Assembly: GCA_937905835.1 (NCBI GenBank)
Contig: CALCXK010000056.1
Location: 1 to 64,000, forward strand
Origin: an uncultured Ilumatobacter sp.
GTDB taxonomy: Bacteria; Actinomycetota; Acidimicrobiia; Acidimicrobiales; Ilumatobacteraceae
Reading direction: 5' to 3'
Length of the DNA: 64,000 nucleotides
Within the stretch, counting starts at the first letter, position 1. Each line of letters opens with the position of its first letter. The translations under genes and the position numbers were made by a program. A model generated the notes under the pieces. It was given only the letters and a program-made list of their open reading frames with translations, was not told where the DNA came from and did not search any database. This document shows, piece by piece, positions 33,899-42,335 of this stretch.

Positions 33899-34896
33899 GA
33901 TGCTGCTCCGGTCAAATCTGGCGATGGCGTTGCGCTGTAGACGTCGACGAGTATCTGGTCGGGATCAGGGAGTGGGCTGTCTTCGGCGAACTGGATAGCG
34001 GTGTCGATGTCGGCACGCAATTCGGCCCAGATGTCGTCGAAGTCTGAGCGAGTCGCCGTGCCCGCTTCGATGAGGCGATCCTCGAACGTGAAGATCGGAT
34101 CACGTTCTTTCCACTGTTCGACCTCGGTGTCGGTGCGGTACTTCAGGCCGAGATTCTGGACGCCGTGGTGGTTGTAGAAGCGGTACGTCTTGGCCTCGAT
34201 CATCGATGGTCCGTCGCCGCGTCGTGCGCGTGCAGCGGCCTCGACAGCAGCTTCGTGTACAGCGACCACATCCATCCCATCGACGATGACGCCGGGCATG
34301 CCGTAGCCAGCTGCCCGGTCGACGATGTCGGTGATGGCCATGGTCTTGTCGCGCGGCGTGAACTCGCCGTATTCGTTGTTTTCGCAGATGAACAGCACCG
34401 GGAGTCGCAACGCACACGCCATGTTGGCGGCCTCGTGGAATGCGCCGATGTTGGTCGAGCCATCACCGAAGAACGCCGCCGAAATATTGCCGTTTTTCTT
34501 GTACTTGTTTGCGAATCCGGCGCCGACCGCAATGGGTGTACCGGCACCGACGATGCCATTGGCCCCGAGCATGCCGACGTCGAGGTTCGAGATGTGCATC
34601 GAACCGCCCTTACCTTTGCAGTAGCCCGTTGCTTTGCCCATCAGTTCGGCCATCATCTGGTTGAACTGGCCACCTTTTGCGACGAGGTGGCCGTGGCCGC
34701 GATGTGTCGAAGTGATCTGATCGTCATCGCTGAGAGTGGCACAGACGCCTGCGGCCACCGCCTCTTGGCCAACGTAGAGATGCAAGAAGCCCGGCAACCT
34801 GGCCGACTCGGCCAGCTTGCCAGCCGCTTCTTCGAAGAGACGGATGCGCACCATGCGGCGATGCATGTCCATCAGGGCATCTTTTGAAAGTTCCAT
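33895..34896 (-). CDS. E1 alpha subunit, acetoin/2-oxoacid dehydrogenase type
   Basis: A 333-residue E1 alpha subunit with the thiamine-diphosphate motif GDGSTNIGAFHEAANMA (from about 144) ending in CENN, and STHRGHGHLVAKG typical of the acetoin/pyruvate family. It lacks the N-terminal extensions of branched-chain E1 alpha. It starts on the last base of the thiolase stop, so thiolase and dehydrogenase complex are co-translated. The true substrate could be acetoin, pyruvate or a 2-oxoacid released in the pathway. Confidence 0.92.
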   Translation of the reverse strand: MELSKDALMDMHRRMVRIRLFEEAAGKLAESARLPGFLHLYVGQEAVAAGVCATLSDDDQITSTHRGHGHLVAKGGQFNQMMAELMGKATGYCKGKGGSMHISNLDVGMLGANGIVGAGTPIAVGAGFANKYKKNGNISAAFFGDGSTNIGAFHEAANMACALRLPVLFICENNEYGEFTPRDKTMAITDIVDRAAGYGMPGVIVDGMDVVAVHEAAVEAAARARRGDGPSMIEAKTYRFYNHHGVQNLGLKYRTDTEVEQWKERDPIFTFEDRLIEAGTATRSDFDDIWAELRADIDTAIQFAEDSPLPDPDQILVDVYSATPSPDLTGAAS

Positions 34897-36035
34897 CAGC
34901 GGCTCAAGATGGTGACGCCGCTGATACCCGGCGCGCCGTACACGTGGGTGTACGCAACCTTCGGATTGTTCGGAACCTGCCGCTTGCCGGCATCGCCGCG
35001 AAGCTGCAACACGTTCTCGTACACCTGGCGCAGGCCCGAGGCGCCGATTGGTTCGCCGTTCGCGAGGCAGCCACCGTCGGTGTTGACCGGCAGGCGACCG
35101 TTGATCTCGGTCTCTCCGTTGGCGAGCATGTGTTCTTGTTCGCCGTGTTCGCAGAAACCGTTCTCGGCCATGTGCATGATCTCTGCACCCGACTCGGTGT
35201 CTTGGAGTTGCGCGACGTCGATGTCTTGGGGCCCGATGCCGGCCATCTCGAATGCGGCCTTGGCGGCATCGGAGGTCGGGCCGGCATTCCGGTCGAGCGC
35301 GACCGACGGTGCGAGCACCTCGAACGAACCGAACTGGCGCGTGCGCATCGTTGCGGCCTTCAGGTAGATCGGCCGATCGGTGTACTCCTTGGCCTTGTCG
35401 GCACGGCACACCACCATTGCCACGCCGCCTTCGCCGGGTGAGCAGAACATGTACTGCGTGAGCGGCCATGACAACATCAGTGAGTCGAGGACCTCTTGCT
35501 CGCTCATGGGCGTGCGGCGCCACGCCATCGGGTTGATGGCGCCGTTACGAAATGCCTTGGCCGCGACGCGTGCGAGTGTCTGCTGGGTGATGCCGTACTC
35601 GTGCATGTAGCGCGTGATCTTCATGCCGAAGAACTGTGTGGTGAGTGCAAGCCCCGAGCCGCCGTACCAGTCTTTGCCGCGCGGACCCTTGATGCGGAAC
35701 GCTCCCTTTTCGTGTTTGTCAAACCCGATCGCGATGCCGATGTCGGCGGCGCCCGACTTGATCGTGTTGATCGACTGAGACAGGGCGGTGCCGCCTGTGG
35801 CACACCCGTTCATCACGTTGGTGAACGGCAGGCCAGTCAGGCCGACGCGACTGACCATGGTGTCGGCAGCTCCGGAGTCCATCGAACCGCCCACGGCGAA
35901 CTGCATTCCGGACCACTGTTGGCCGCAATCAGCAAGCGCGCGCCGCACGGCGACGACACCCATGTCCATACCTGATACGCCGTCGTGGCGACCGAATTCG
36001 TGCATTCCAATTCCAACGATCGCGACGTCGTTCAT
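34896..36035 (-). CDS. Lipid-transfer protein / SCPx-type thiolase or aldolase (Ltp-like)
   Basis: A 379-residue thiolase-fold protein. The nucleophile-loop cysteine is C78 (MNGCATGG). In the usual thiolase His position the sequence reads ANGEPIGASGL with E328 instead of His, and the last CGxG-type cysteine is replaced by VYGAPG. This is the pattern of Ltp proteins, where some members act as retro-aldolases with a DUF35 partner rather than as true thiolases. A DUF35 gene overlaps directly upstream (ATGA), and AGGAGG precedes the ATG. Side-chain cleavage of a CoA thioester is the best guess. Confidence 0.88.
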   Translation of the reverse strand: MNDVAIVGIGMHEFGRHDGVSGMDMGVVAVRRALADCGQQWSGMQFAVGGSMDSGAADTMVSRVGLTGLPFTNVMNGCATGGTALSQSINTIKSGAADIGIAIGFDKHEKGAFRIKGPRGKDWYGGSGLALTTQFFGMKITRYMHEYGITQQTLARVAAKAFRNGAINPMAWRRTPMSEQEVLDSLMLSWPLTQYMFCSPGEGGVAMVVCRADKAKEYTDRPIYLKAATMRTRQFGSFEVLAPSVALDRNAGPTSDAAKAAFEMAGIGPQDIDVAQLQDTESGAEIMHMAENGFCEHGEQEHMLANGETEINGRLPVNTDGGCLANGEPIGASGLRQVYENVLQLRGDAGKRQVPNNPKVAYTHVYGAPGISGVTILSR

Positions 36036-36472
36036 GACTGGCCTCCTGGTGAAGTGGGTGTAAATGCGTACGTGACGACGGTGTTGCCGTCGTCGTCGAC
36101 GGCGAGTGGTTCGAGGACGATTTCCATCGCCATCCCGATCTTCAGTTGCTTGGGGTCGGCAACGGTGAGGCGGGCCTCGACGCGGACTTGACCGGGGAGC
36201 TCGACGTATCCGACGCCGTAGGGGACGAAGTCGTCGCCGACCGGCCCGAGGTAGGGAGGCGCCTTCGGAGGGAAGGCCTGAACCGTCCACGACCACAGGG
36301 TGCCGGTGGAGGCGAGTTCGATGTCTTCTTGCTGGTCGAACATGCAGCGCGGGCAGCCTTGTTGGCGTGGAAACATGTGGTTGTCGCAGTTGGTGCAACG
36401 GCTGCCAAGCAATACGGGCTTACCGTCGACGATATTGAAAATGCCGTCAGCGACGGCAATGGTGTTGGGCAT
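36032..36472 (-). CDS. DUF35 OB-fold protein with zinc ribbon
   Basis: A 146-residue protein with a rubredoxin-like zinc ribbon (C26-x2-C29 and C40-x2-C43) followed by an OB fold (WSWTVQAFPPKAPPY, DDFVPYGVGYVELP). Such proteins bind acyl-CoA and form complexes with lipid-transfer thiolases or aldolases (for example ChsH2 with Ltp2). It is the first gene of the seven-gene minus operon. I use ATG 36472; a longer frame upstream would read into the operator. The operator-like site C ends only 14 nt before the start, so the leader is very short. Confidence 0.85.
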   Translation of the reverse strand: MPNTIAVADGIFNIVDGKPVLLGSRCTNCDNHMFPRQQGCPRCMFDQQEDIELASTGTLWSWTVQAFPPKAPPYLGPVGDDFVPYGVGYVELPGQVRVEARLTVADPKQLKIGMAMEIVLEPLAVDDDGNTVVTYAFTPTSPGGQS

Positions 36473-36485
36473 CTCGCTCCTGATA

Positions 36486-36506
36486 CTTAATGGTCGTTCA
36501 GTTAAG
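36486..36506. promoter_or_regulatory. Candidate operator of the 19-nt family (site C)
   Basis: CTTAATGGTCGTTCAGTTAAG; read in reverse, 14 of 19 positions equal TTACCGAACGATTGTTAAG. This copy has perfect outer arms (CTTAA...TTAAG). It lies between the TetR gene at 36561 and the DUF35-led operon, 14 nt from the DUF35 ATG, where a bound repressor would block transcription initiation. Confidence 0.6.
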
Positions 36507-36560
36507 AACAATAGCATTCGATCTCGCTGAATTTCGCAGCGAAGCGGACAGGCGCGAGGC

Positions 36561-37148
36561 CTACCGTGTGCCGAGCCAACCGTCGATCAGCGCAGCCATT
36601 TCGGTGTTGAGCGCAGATGGCTCGACGCCGAGGCCAGTCACTGCGTCGACATGTGTTGCGCCGAGCAGTAACAGGTAGTAAATGTGGACCTGAGCAGGTG
36701 TGAAGCTGGCCCGTTCCTGCAGTCGGCGGCCGTTGTCGCGCTGCCATTCGGCAAGAAACACAGCGACCTCGGGCTGGCGGTGTGCGGCATTGTGCAACTC
36801 GGACAGCAGCACCCGGGTCCGAGCGAAGCTCGGCGCCAGAAACTGCTGAACGACACTGCGAATGCTGACGGCGTGACGCAACCGAACGCTGCTGATTTTG
36901 TCGAGTTCGTGTTTGCATGCCTCGACGAGCAGAGCAGCCTTGCCATCGAAGTGGCCGTAGACGGCGGGGGTCGACACCTGCGCGCGGCGCGCAATATCTG
37001 ACAAGGTGACGCCTTCGTATCCAAATTCGATACATGCATCGACGGCGGCCTGCAGCAGCCGGTCGCGGGTGGGGATGCCGTTCTCGTCCACTTTTGGTGG
37101 CCGCCCGATTCGTCCGGTTGGTACAGCGTCGCTTTCAGTCATGTTCAT
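36561..37148 (-). CDS. TetR-family regulator 2
   Basis: A 195-residue regulator: basic GRIGRPPKV, then helix-turn-helix LSDIARRAQVSTPAVYGHF (about 50-68), and a C-terminal effector domain with FLAEWQRDNGRRL. It is directly upstream of, and on the same strand as, the DUF35 operon, with site C in between, which makes it the first candidate for the protein that binds the 19-nt sites. Two in-frame ATGs (37148, 37142) are possible; GAGAG lies upstream of the first. It follows the SDR and ThuA genes on the minus strand. Confidence 0.88.
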   Translation of the reverse strand: MNMTESDAVPTGRIGRPPKVDENGIPTRDRLLQAAVDACIEFGYEGVTLSDIARRAQVSTPAVYGHFDGKAALLVEACKHELDKISSVRLRHAVSIRSVVQQFLAPSFARTRVLLSELHNAAHRQPEVAVFLAEWQRDNGRRLQERASFTPAQVHIYYLLLLGATHVDAVTGLGVEPSALNTEMAALIDGWLGTR

Positions 37149-37186
37149 CTTTTCTCTCAACGAAGATGCTGACACGGCCGCCGCCT

Positions 37187-37954
37187 TCAGGCGACCTGGC
37201 CGCGCGCCCAGCGCAGTGAGCGGCGGAGTAGCTCGAAGTACGCAGGCTGCTCCCACGACCCGCGTTCGATCTTGGGGTAGTAGTCGACGGCCGGCGCCAT
37301 GTCGTAGTGGCTGCGGCAGTGGCCGAGCGTGTTGTAGAGCACGGCCCCGGCGCCCAACTCGCGGAGGTACATCACGAGGTGTTGCCCGGAGCCCGCGGTC
37401 CAATCGTGTTCGACAAACCCACGCGCGTCGCCCAACCAGGTGGTGTGGAGGAGCGGCACGAGTGCAGCTCGGTCGGCATGTTCACTGAGGTACAACTCGT
37501 CATCGGTTTCAAAGGGTTCGATCCCTGCAACGAGCCAGTGATCTGGCGCGGCAACCTCGACGAGGTAGGGGGTAATCGGAGGGTGGGCGACGAACTGCGA
37601 ACCGAGCGTGTCGGCCCAGAGCGGGAACACTCGTGGAGCGTCGACGCCGTTTGGGGTGCCGATGTCGAGCGCCGAGTTCGTGCCGTGCAGCGCAATCCAG
37701 CGCCCGCCGCCCTCGACCCACGTGCGGATCGTTTGCTGTGCTCGTTGAGACGGGCGGACATTGCAGGTGTAACTGACGAGGATTGACCCGGCAGCGATTG
37801 CCTCGGCGTCTTCGTAGTCGGGTTGCACGCGCACGCGAAACTCGTCGTGCTCACCGAGCAGTTGCAACAGTTCAAGGCGCGCGAAGTCGATGTCGTGGTA
37901 CATCCCGCCGGCGACGAGGGTGACGTCGATGCGGGTGCCGGTTGTGTCGCTCAT
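37187..37954 (-). CDS. ThuA-like domain protein, paralogue 2
   Basis: A 255-residue ThuA-family protein: DVTLVAGGMYHDIDFARLELL, a central GGRWIALHGTNSALD with the region that corresponds to the amidotransferase nucleophile elbow, and YNTLGHCRSHYDMAPAVDYY near the end. It is distantly related to the protein at 4600. Function in such clusters is unknown. It lies 12 nt after the SDR stop, and probably shares its transcript, with TetR 2 downstream. Confidence 0.8.
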   Translation of the reverse strand: MSDTTGTRIDVTLVAGGMYHDIDFARLELLQLLGEHDEFRVRVQPDYEDAEAIAAGSILVSYTCNVRPSQRAQQTIRTWVEGGGRWIALHGTNSALDIGTPNGVDAPRVFPLWADTLGSQFVAHPPITPYLVEVAAPDHWLVAGIEPFETDDELYLSEHADRAALVPLLHTTWLGDARGFVEHDWTAGSGQHLVMYLRELGAGAVLYNTLGHCRSHYDMAPAVDYYPKIERGSWEQPAYFELLRRSLRWARGQVA

Positions 37955-37966
37955 CGCCGACCTCGG

Positions 37967-38722
37967 TCAGAAATCGATGCGCTTGAGGAATCCGCCGTCG
38001 ACGGTGACGTTCACGCCGTTGACGTGTCGGGCGGCATCGCTGGCGAGGAAGGCAACGACGTTGGCGACGTCTTGCACCGTGCCGAGATGACCTTGCGGGT
38101 GAACCTTTTCGGTGGCCTCGTAGAATTCGGTCATGTTGTCTTTGATCATGTTCCAGTCGCCGCCTTCGACGAAGATCGGCCCCGGCGAGACCACGTTGCA
38201 ACGCACGCCCTTGGCGCCGAGCACCTGAGCCTGGCCGAGGGTCCAGTTGGTGACCGCCGACTTGAAGGCGCTGTAGCTGTTCGAGCCGGATGCGAAGTGC
38301 TCAGCGGTGGCTGTCGTGCCGATGCTGATGACGGCGCCGCCGCCTTCGGACAATGCTTCGCTGGCCGCGCCGACGCCGCGGACCATGGCCATCAGATCGA
38401 TGTTGAAGTTGTTGATCCAGTTTTCGATCTTGCGAGCCGGCTTGCCCGAGGTGTTGTGGACGTAGATGTCGATGCCCCCGAGTTGTTCGGCAGCCGACGC
38501 GACCCAAGCTTCGACCGCGTCGCCGTCGGCGGCATCAACGGATGCACCGAACACGTTGCCGAGCGCTGACATTTCTTCGACTGCAGCTTCGACGCCTGCT
38601 GCATCGCGAGCACAGATTGCTACGGAGACGCCCTCGGCGAGCAACGTTTCGGCGACACTGCGGCCGATGCCCTTCGTTGCGCCGGTGATCACTGCCTTCT
38701 TGCCGCTGAGTCCGAGGTCCAT
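37967..38722 (-). CDS. Short-chain dehydrogenase/reductase (SDR) 5, atypical
   Basis: A 251-residue SDR with TGATKGIG at about 14-21 and the catalytic YSAFK. Two usual features deviate: NNAG is replaced by HNTSG, and the catalytic serine segment reads SIGTTATAEHF. A serine or threonine nearby may substitute. It heads the SDR-ThuA-TetR minus transcript and is divergent from the SnoaL gene at 38844 across site D. Confidence 0.85.
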   Translation of the reverse strand: MDLGLSGKKAVITGATKGIGRSVAETLLAEGVSVAICARDAAGVEAAVEEMSALGNVFGASVDAADGDAVEAWVASAAEQLGGIDIYVHNTSGKPARKIENWINNFNIDLMAMVRGVGAASEALSEGGGAVISIGTTATAEHFASGSNSYSAFKSAVTNWTLGQAQVLGAKGVRCNVVSPGPIFVEGGDWNMIKDNMTEFYEATEKVHPQGHLGTVQDVANVVAFLASDAARHVNGVNVTVDGGFLKRIDF

Positions 38723-38794
38723 TGTTGTCTCCTACCTAGTTGGCTGCAGCTGAAGTTGGCCACAGCAAAAGCGATTGCTCGCATCTGTGGAATA

Positions 38795-38813
38795 TTACCG
38801 AATGAGTCTTAAG
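38795..38813. promoter_or_regulatory. Candidate operator of the 19-nt family (site D)
   Basis: TTACCGAATGAGTCTTAAG, 16 of 19 positions identical to the reverse of site A although the genes are unrelated. It is 31 nt from the SnoaL ATG and 73 nt from the divergent SDR. TAAGTT immediately at its end is a plausible -10 for rightward transcription. Confidence 0.6.
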
Positions 38814-38843
38814 TTTCTCTAGCCGGACGTCTAACGTTTGCGT

Positions 38844-39200
38844 ATGGCAGGCGACGCATACAACACGATCCAGCGATTCTGGGAGATGCAGGACCAGGGT
38901 GACTACGCGCCACTCGCGGCACTGTTCGCGGACGATGCCGAGGTCGTCGACCCGGTGTACGGCACCTTCGTTGGTGGGGAGGCGATCGCAGGGTTCTTCA
39001 CGATGATGAACTCGGAGATGGCGAAGGCTGGTGCCACGTTCCAGCTGGTCGAATTGTCGGGTGACGACGAGACGGCGTGGGCCCAGTGGGCTGTCAAGAC
39101 GAAGAACGACGACGGCAGCGACCGTGTGCGAAACGGCGTCGGTGTCTACCGGGTCCGAGATGGTCGGCTCACCTACTACAAGGACTACATGAACTCATGA
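38844..39200 (+). CDS. SnoaL-like (NTF2 fold) protein 4
   Basis: A 118-residue minimal SnoaL-like protein: TIQRFWEMQDQGDYAPLAALFADDAEVVDP and a terminal DGRLTYYKDYMNS. It resembles ketosteroid-isomerase-like small enzymes in length, but catalytic residues cannot be assigned. No Shine-Dalgarno is evident before ATG 38844, so a leaderless or very short leader mRNA is likely given the promoter position. Its stop overlaps the next SDR start (ATGA). Confidence 0.82.
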   Translation: MAGDAYNTIQRFWEMQDQGDYAPLAALFADDAEVVDPVYGTFVGGEAIAGFFTMMNSEMAKAGATFQLVELSGDDETAWAQWAVKTKNDDGSDRVRNGVGVYRVRDGRLTYYKDYMNS

Positions 39201-39967
39201 GTCAGCGAGTAGCGATCGTGACCGGCGCGGCGTCGGGCATCGGGCGTGCGGTCATCGCGTCGTTCGTTCGGAGCGGCGGGTCTGCCGTTGCTGTGGATCG
39301 CGACGCCGACACACTGCGTTGGGTTGTAGACGACGGTCTGGCCGATCGTGTGGCGGTCGTTGTGGGTGACGTGACGTCCAACGAGACCAATGTGGCCGCC
39401 GTCGACCTGGCGCTCGAACGCTTCGGGCGGCTCGACTCGGCGATCTTCAATGCGGGGGTGTCGATGGGCGGCGGCCTTCTCGATTTGCCGATGGAAGACT
39501 TTGATCGGGCGATGAACGTCAACGTGCGCGCTGTGGCGCTGGGCATCCGGTCGGTCACGCCCGCAATGCGAGCTGCCAGTGCGGGGCGCATCGTCGTCAC
39601 TGCGTCGACCTCGGGCATCGGGGGCGATCCAAACATGTGGGCCTACAACACCACGAAGGGTGCAGTGATCAACCTTGTTCGAGCGGCGGCGATCGACCTC
39701 GGGCCCGACGGCATCACGGTCAATGCGGTCTGTCCTGGGCCAACTGAGACTCCGATGACCTCGCGTCTTCAGTCGCTGCCCGAGGCGCACGAAGAACTGC
39801 GCCGCACCATCCCGCTCCAACGATGGGGGCAGCCCGAAGAGATCGCCGCGATGATCGTGTTCCTTGCCTCGCCCGAAGCATCGTTTGTCAACGGAGCGAT
39901 CATTCCCGTTGACGGTGGGATCACGGCGAGTACCGGCCAGTTCCGGCCGCGTGCGTCTGGCGCCTAG
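39197..39967 (+). CDS. Short-chain dehydrogenase/reductase (SDR) 6
   Basis: A 256-residue SDR: TGAASGIG near residue 9, FNAG, Ser in TASTSG and YNTTK, with the PG motif CPGPTETPM. It forms a two-gene transcript with the SnoaL-like protein, repeating the SDR-SnoaL pairing seen at 13917 and 15756. It ends against the convergent hydrolase gene with a shared hairpin. Confidence 0.88.
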   Translation: MSQRVAIVTGAASGIGRAVIASFVRSGGSAVAVDRDADTLRWVVDDGLADRVAVVVGDVTSNETNVAAVDLALERFGRLDSAIFNAGVSMGGGLLDLPMEDFDRAMNVNVRAVALGIRSVTPAMRAASAGRIVVTASTSGIGGDPNMWAYNTTKGAVINLVRAAAIDLGPDGITVNAVCPGPTETPMTSRLQSLPEAHEELRRTIPLQRWGQPEEIAAMIVFLASPEASFVNGAIIPVDGGITASTGQFRPRASGA

Positions 39968-40017
39968 CTGAATTCGGTGGGCTGCTGATGGCCCAGTACA
40001 CCGAAACGAAATTCAGC
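39967..40017. terminator. Shared hairpin between convergent SDR and hydrolase genes
   Basis: GCTGAATT (39967-39974) pairs with AATTCAGC (40010-40017), CGGTG with CACCG (39999-40003), and GGGC with GCCC inside. The imperfect stem spans both stop codons. There is no long T-run, so termination efficiency is uncertain. Confidence 0.45.
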
Positions 40018-40963
40018 CGGTGACACCGAGAGCGCGCCGCAGCGCGGCCATCTCGTCGCGGCGCCAGCGCTGGGAGGCGTCGGCGTGCGGCACCATGGTG
40101 TCTGACCCGTGGAATGCCCCCGGATACACGTGCAACTCGACTGGCACGCCAGCTCGGAGCATCGCTTGGGCGTAGCTGATGTCTTCGTCGAGGAACATAT
40201 CGAGTTCGCCGACGGTGACGATCGCGGGCGGGAGGCCGGCCAGGTCGGTGGCGCGTGCTGGTGCCGCGTACGCGTCGACGCCGTCAGTGCCATTCTGGCC
40301 CGCGAGGTAGGCACCCCACCCGGTGAGGTTTGCGGGCCGGTTCCAGACGCGGGTGTCGGTGATTTCGTAACTCGAAGGTGTCTCATTGCGATCGTCGATC
40401 ATCGGATAGCGCAGGAGTTGGAAACAGGGTTGGGCGGTGCCTCTGTCGCGTGCTCGCAACACCAACCCAGCCGCGATTCCTGCACCGGCGCTCCCGCCAC
40501 CGAGCGCGATGCGGTTGCTGTCGACACCGAACTGGTCGCTCTGGCCGACGAACCATTCGAACGCTTGTGAGCAATCGTCGAGCGGCGTCGGATAAGGGAA
40601 CTCAGGTGCGAGCCGATAGTCGACAGATGCGACGACGATATTCAGTTCGTCTGCGATCGCAGCGCAGTGAGCGTCATCCATCCCAACGTCGCCAAGCACC
40701 AAACCGCCACCGTGAATCCAGTACAGCGCGGCACCTGTCGGTGTGGGCGGGCGGTACGTTCGAACAAGGATCTGATGGCCATCGTCCGCATCGACATGAT
40801 GGTCGTCGACGGTGACAGTGCTGGGGAGTTCCACCGGAACTGCGCCGAACAACTCGGCGATTCTGACACGTGCTGCGTCGAGGTTGCTGAGATCGAGGAG
40901 ATCCAGTGGAAAGAACCCCAAAATTTCACGGTGGGTGTCGTCGAGTCGTTCGTTGATGTCCAT
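40013..40963 (-). CDS. Alpha/beta hydrolase (HSL/acetyl-esterase family)
   Basis: A 316-residue esterase of the hormone-sensitive-lipase family: oxyanion HGGG in YWIHGGGLVLG, nucleophile elbow GGGSAGAG (Ser with Gly where GDSAG is usual), the acid in VTVGELDMFLDE and the His in GAFHGSD. It probably hydrolyses a carboxylic ester or lactone of a pathway intermediate. It stands alone on the minus strand with about 580 bp of non-coding sequence upstream. Confidence 0.88.
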   Translation of the reverse strand: MDINERLDDTHREILGFFPLDLLDLSNLDAARVRIAELFGAVPVELPSTVTVDDHHVDADDGHQILVRTYRPPTPTGAALYWIHGGGLVLGDVGMDDAHCAAIADELNIVVASVDYRLAPEFPYPTPLDDCSQAFEWFVGQSDQFGVDSNRIALGGGSAGAGIAAGLVLRARDRGTAQPCFQLLRYPMIDDRNETPSSYEITDTRVWNRPANLTGWGAYLAGQNGTDGVDAYAAPARATDLAGLPPAIVTVGELDMFLDEDISYAQAMLRAGVPVELHVYPGAFHGSDTMVPHADASQRWRRDEMAALRRALGVTG

Positions 40964-41540
40964 GTTTGACTTCTTTCAGCGGGGGCTGTCTACGGCGACG
41001 ATGATTGTGTCCAGACGTCAGGTCGACCTGGGAAGTGGCTGGATCAAAAAACATTGTTCCGACCTCTGTGCAGAGTAACGGCGGCCCAACCGACGAGGTG
41101 TACCTCGCGAACTTCTATGAGTAGATCACTGCAGCGATCCCGGCCGATGCCACGAGTGTCAGCCTGCAAACGATCACCTTCTCGGTGAACCACTGGGACG
41201 AGTTCGTCGGTGTCGGTCGAGGGAACGAGCACTGCCATCGATTCCCGCCACTGACTCAAGCATTATCAGCCTGCGAGCCGATGCGCTCATCGCGTCGAGT
41301 CGTGTAACCCACGCCTATCGAGATGTTCTCGACGGTGCTGTGATTGTCGATGTACCCGATCTGTTCTGTCCAACAAGGAAGCGCGTGCAGCTCGGTCGTA
41401 CTATGAGCTCGAGTGAGCTGAGCGCATCTTGGACCGGAACGTCTTCGACAAGTCGCACACGGTCAACAACGATTGCATTGCCCCCGAGGCAGCCTCACCA
41501 CCCATCACATCATCAAAATAAAGGGTCAGGGTGAAGCGAG
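40964..41540. other. Long intergenic region, possible coding debris
   Basis: No intact gene is visible in this 577-bp stretch. On the plus strand two protein-like fragments occur in different frames: ITAAIPADATSVSLQTITF with NHWDEFVGVGR (about 41125-41225), preceded by an in-frame TAG, and SSRVTHAYRDVLDGAVIVDV (about 41290-41355). They may be remains of a decayed gene of unknown family. A 12-nt perfect palindrome CAGGTCGACCTG lies at 41019-41030, 56 nt upstream of the hydrolase start. Confidence 0.35.
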
Positions 41541-42335
41541 ATGACAAGCAGTTTGCTCGAAGGTTTGGATCTGGCCGGACGAGTTGCGGTTGTGACGGGC
41601 TCCGGACAGGGGATTGGACGCGCCATCGCTTGGGGTCTGGCTGATGCAGGATGCGATGTGGTGCTCAACGCCCGTCGAATCAATGACCTCGAAGAGACTG
41701 CGGCAGGTGTCGAGGAACGTGGGCGCACTGCGCTGATCGCGCAAGGCGACATTCGAGACTTTTCTGAAACCATTGCCAGTCGAGCAATGGAGCATTTTGG
41801 CCGCATTGACATCTGGGTCAACAACGTTGGTGGCTCCGACGAAAAGACCACGCGTGCGCTGATCGATACACCCGATGACGTCTTCAGGTCTCAATTGGAA
41901 CTGAATCTGACCTCAGCGTTTCAAGGTTGCAAGGCGGCCGCGACGCGTATGGGGCCAGGTGGCTCGATTGTCAACATCAGCTCGGGCGCGGGGATGCGTG
42001 GTTCACCGTTCACCGGTCCGTATGCGGCGGCAAAAGCGGGCATGAACAATCTGACCCAGACGCTGGCGCTCGAACTTGCCCCGAATATTCGCGTCAACAC
42101 TGTTGCGCCTGGTCCGGTGGCGACGGAGGCCTTCGATGAAGTGCTCAACACTGCCGGCAAGCTCGACGAGATCGCTGCGACCATCCCGCTCGGGCGGCTT
42201 GGGACACCCGACGACATCGCAGGCGCAGTGCTTTACTTGGCGTCAGACCTGGCGTCATGGGTCACCGGTCAGCTCATCTTGGTGGCAGGTGGTCGGACCC
42301 AACGCACGCACAACTACACTCCGAAGGCCGAATGA
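41541..42335 (+). CDS. Short-chain dehydrogenase/reductase (SDR) 7
   Basis: A 264-residue SDR: TGSGQGIG, NNVGG in place of NNAG, Ser in NISSGAG and YAAAK. It is similar to the SDRs at 27364 and 46253 (ASWVTGQ near the C-terminus). The first gene of a seven-gene plus-strand series; its stop overlaps the TetR start by ATGA. No member of the 19-nt site family is seen upstream. Confidence 0.88.
   Translation: MTSSLLEGLDLAGRVAVVTGSGQGIGRAIAWGLADAGCDVVLNARRINDLEETAAGVEERGRTALIAQGDIRDFSETIASRAMEHFGRIDIWVNNVGGSDEKTTRALIDTPDDVFRSQLELNLTSAFQGCKAAATRMGPGGSIVNISSGAGMRGSPFTGPYAAAKAGMNNLTQTLALELAPNIRVNTVAPGPVATEAFDEVLNTAGKLDEIAATIPLGRLGTPDDIAGAVLYLASDLASWVTGQLILVAGGRTQRTHNYTPKAE

Noticed and set aside
41044..41259. 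71-codon minus-strand frame in the long gap
   Set aside because: Composition and lack of any motif or ribosome site give no support; the plus strand looks more like former coding sequence.
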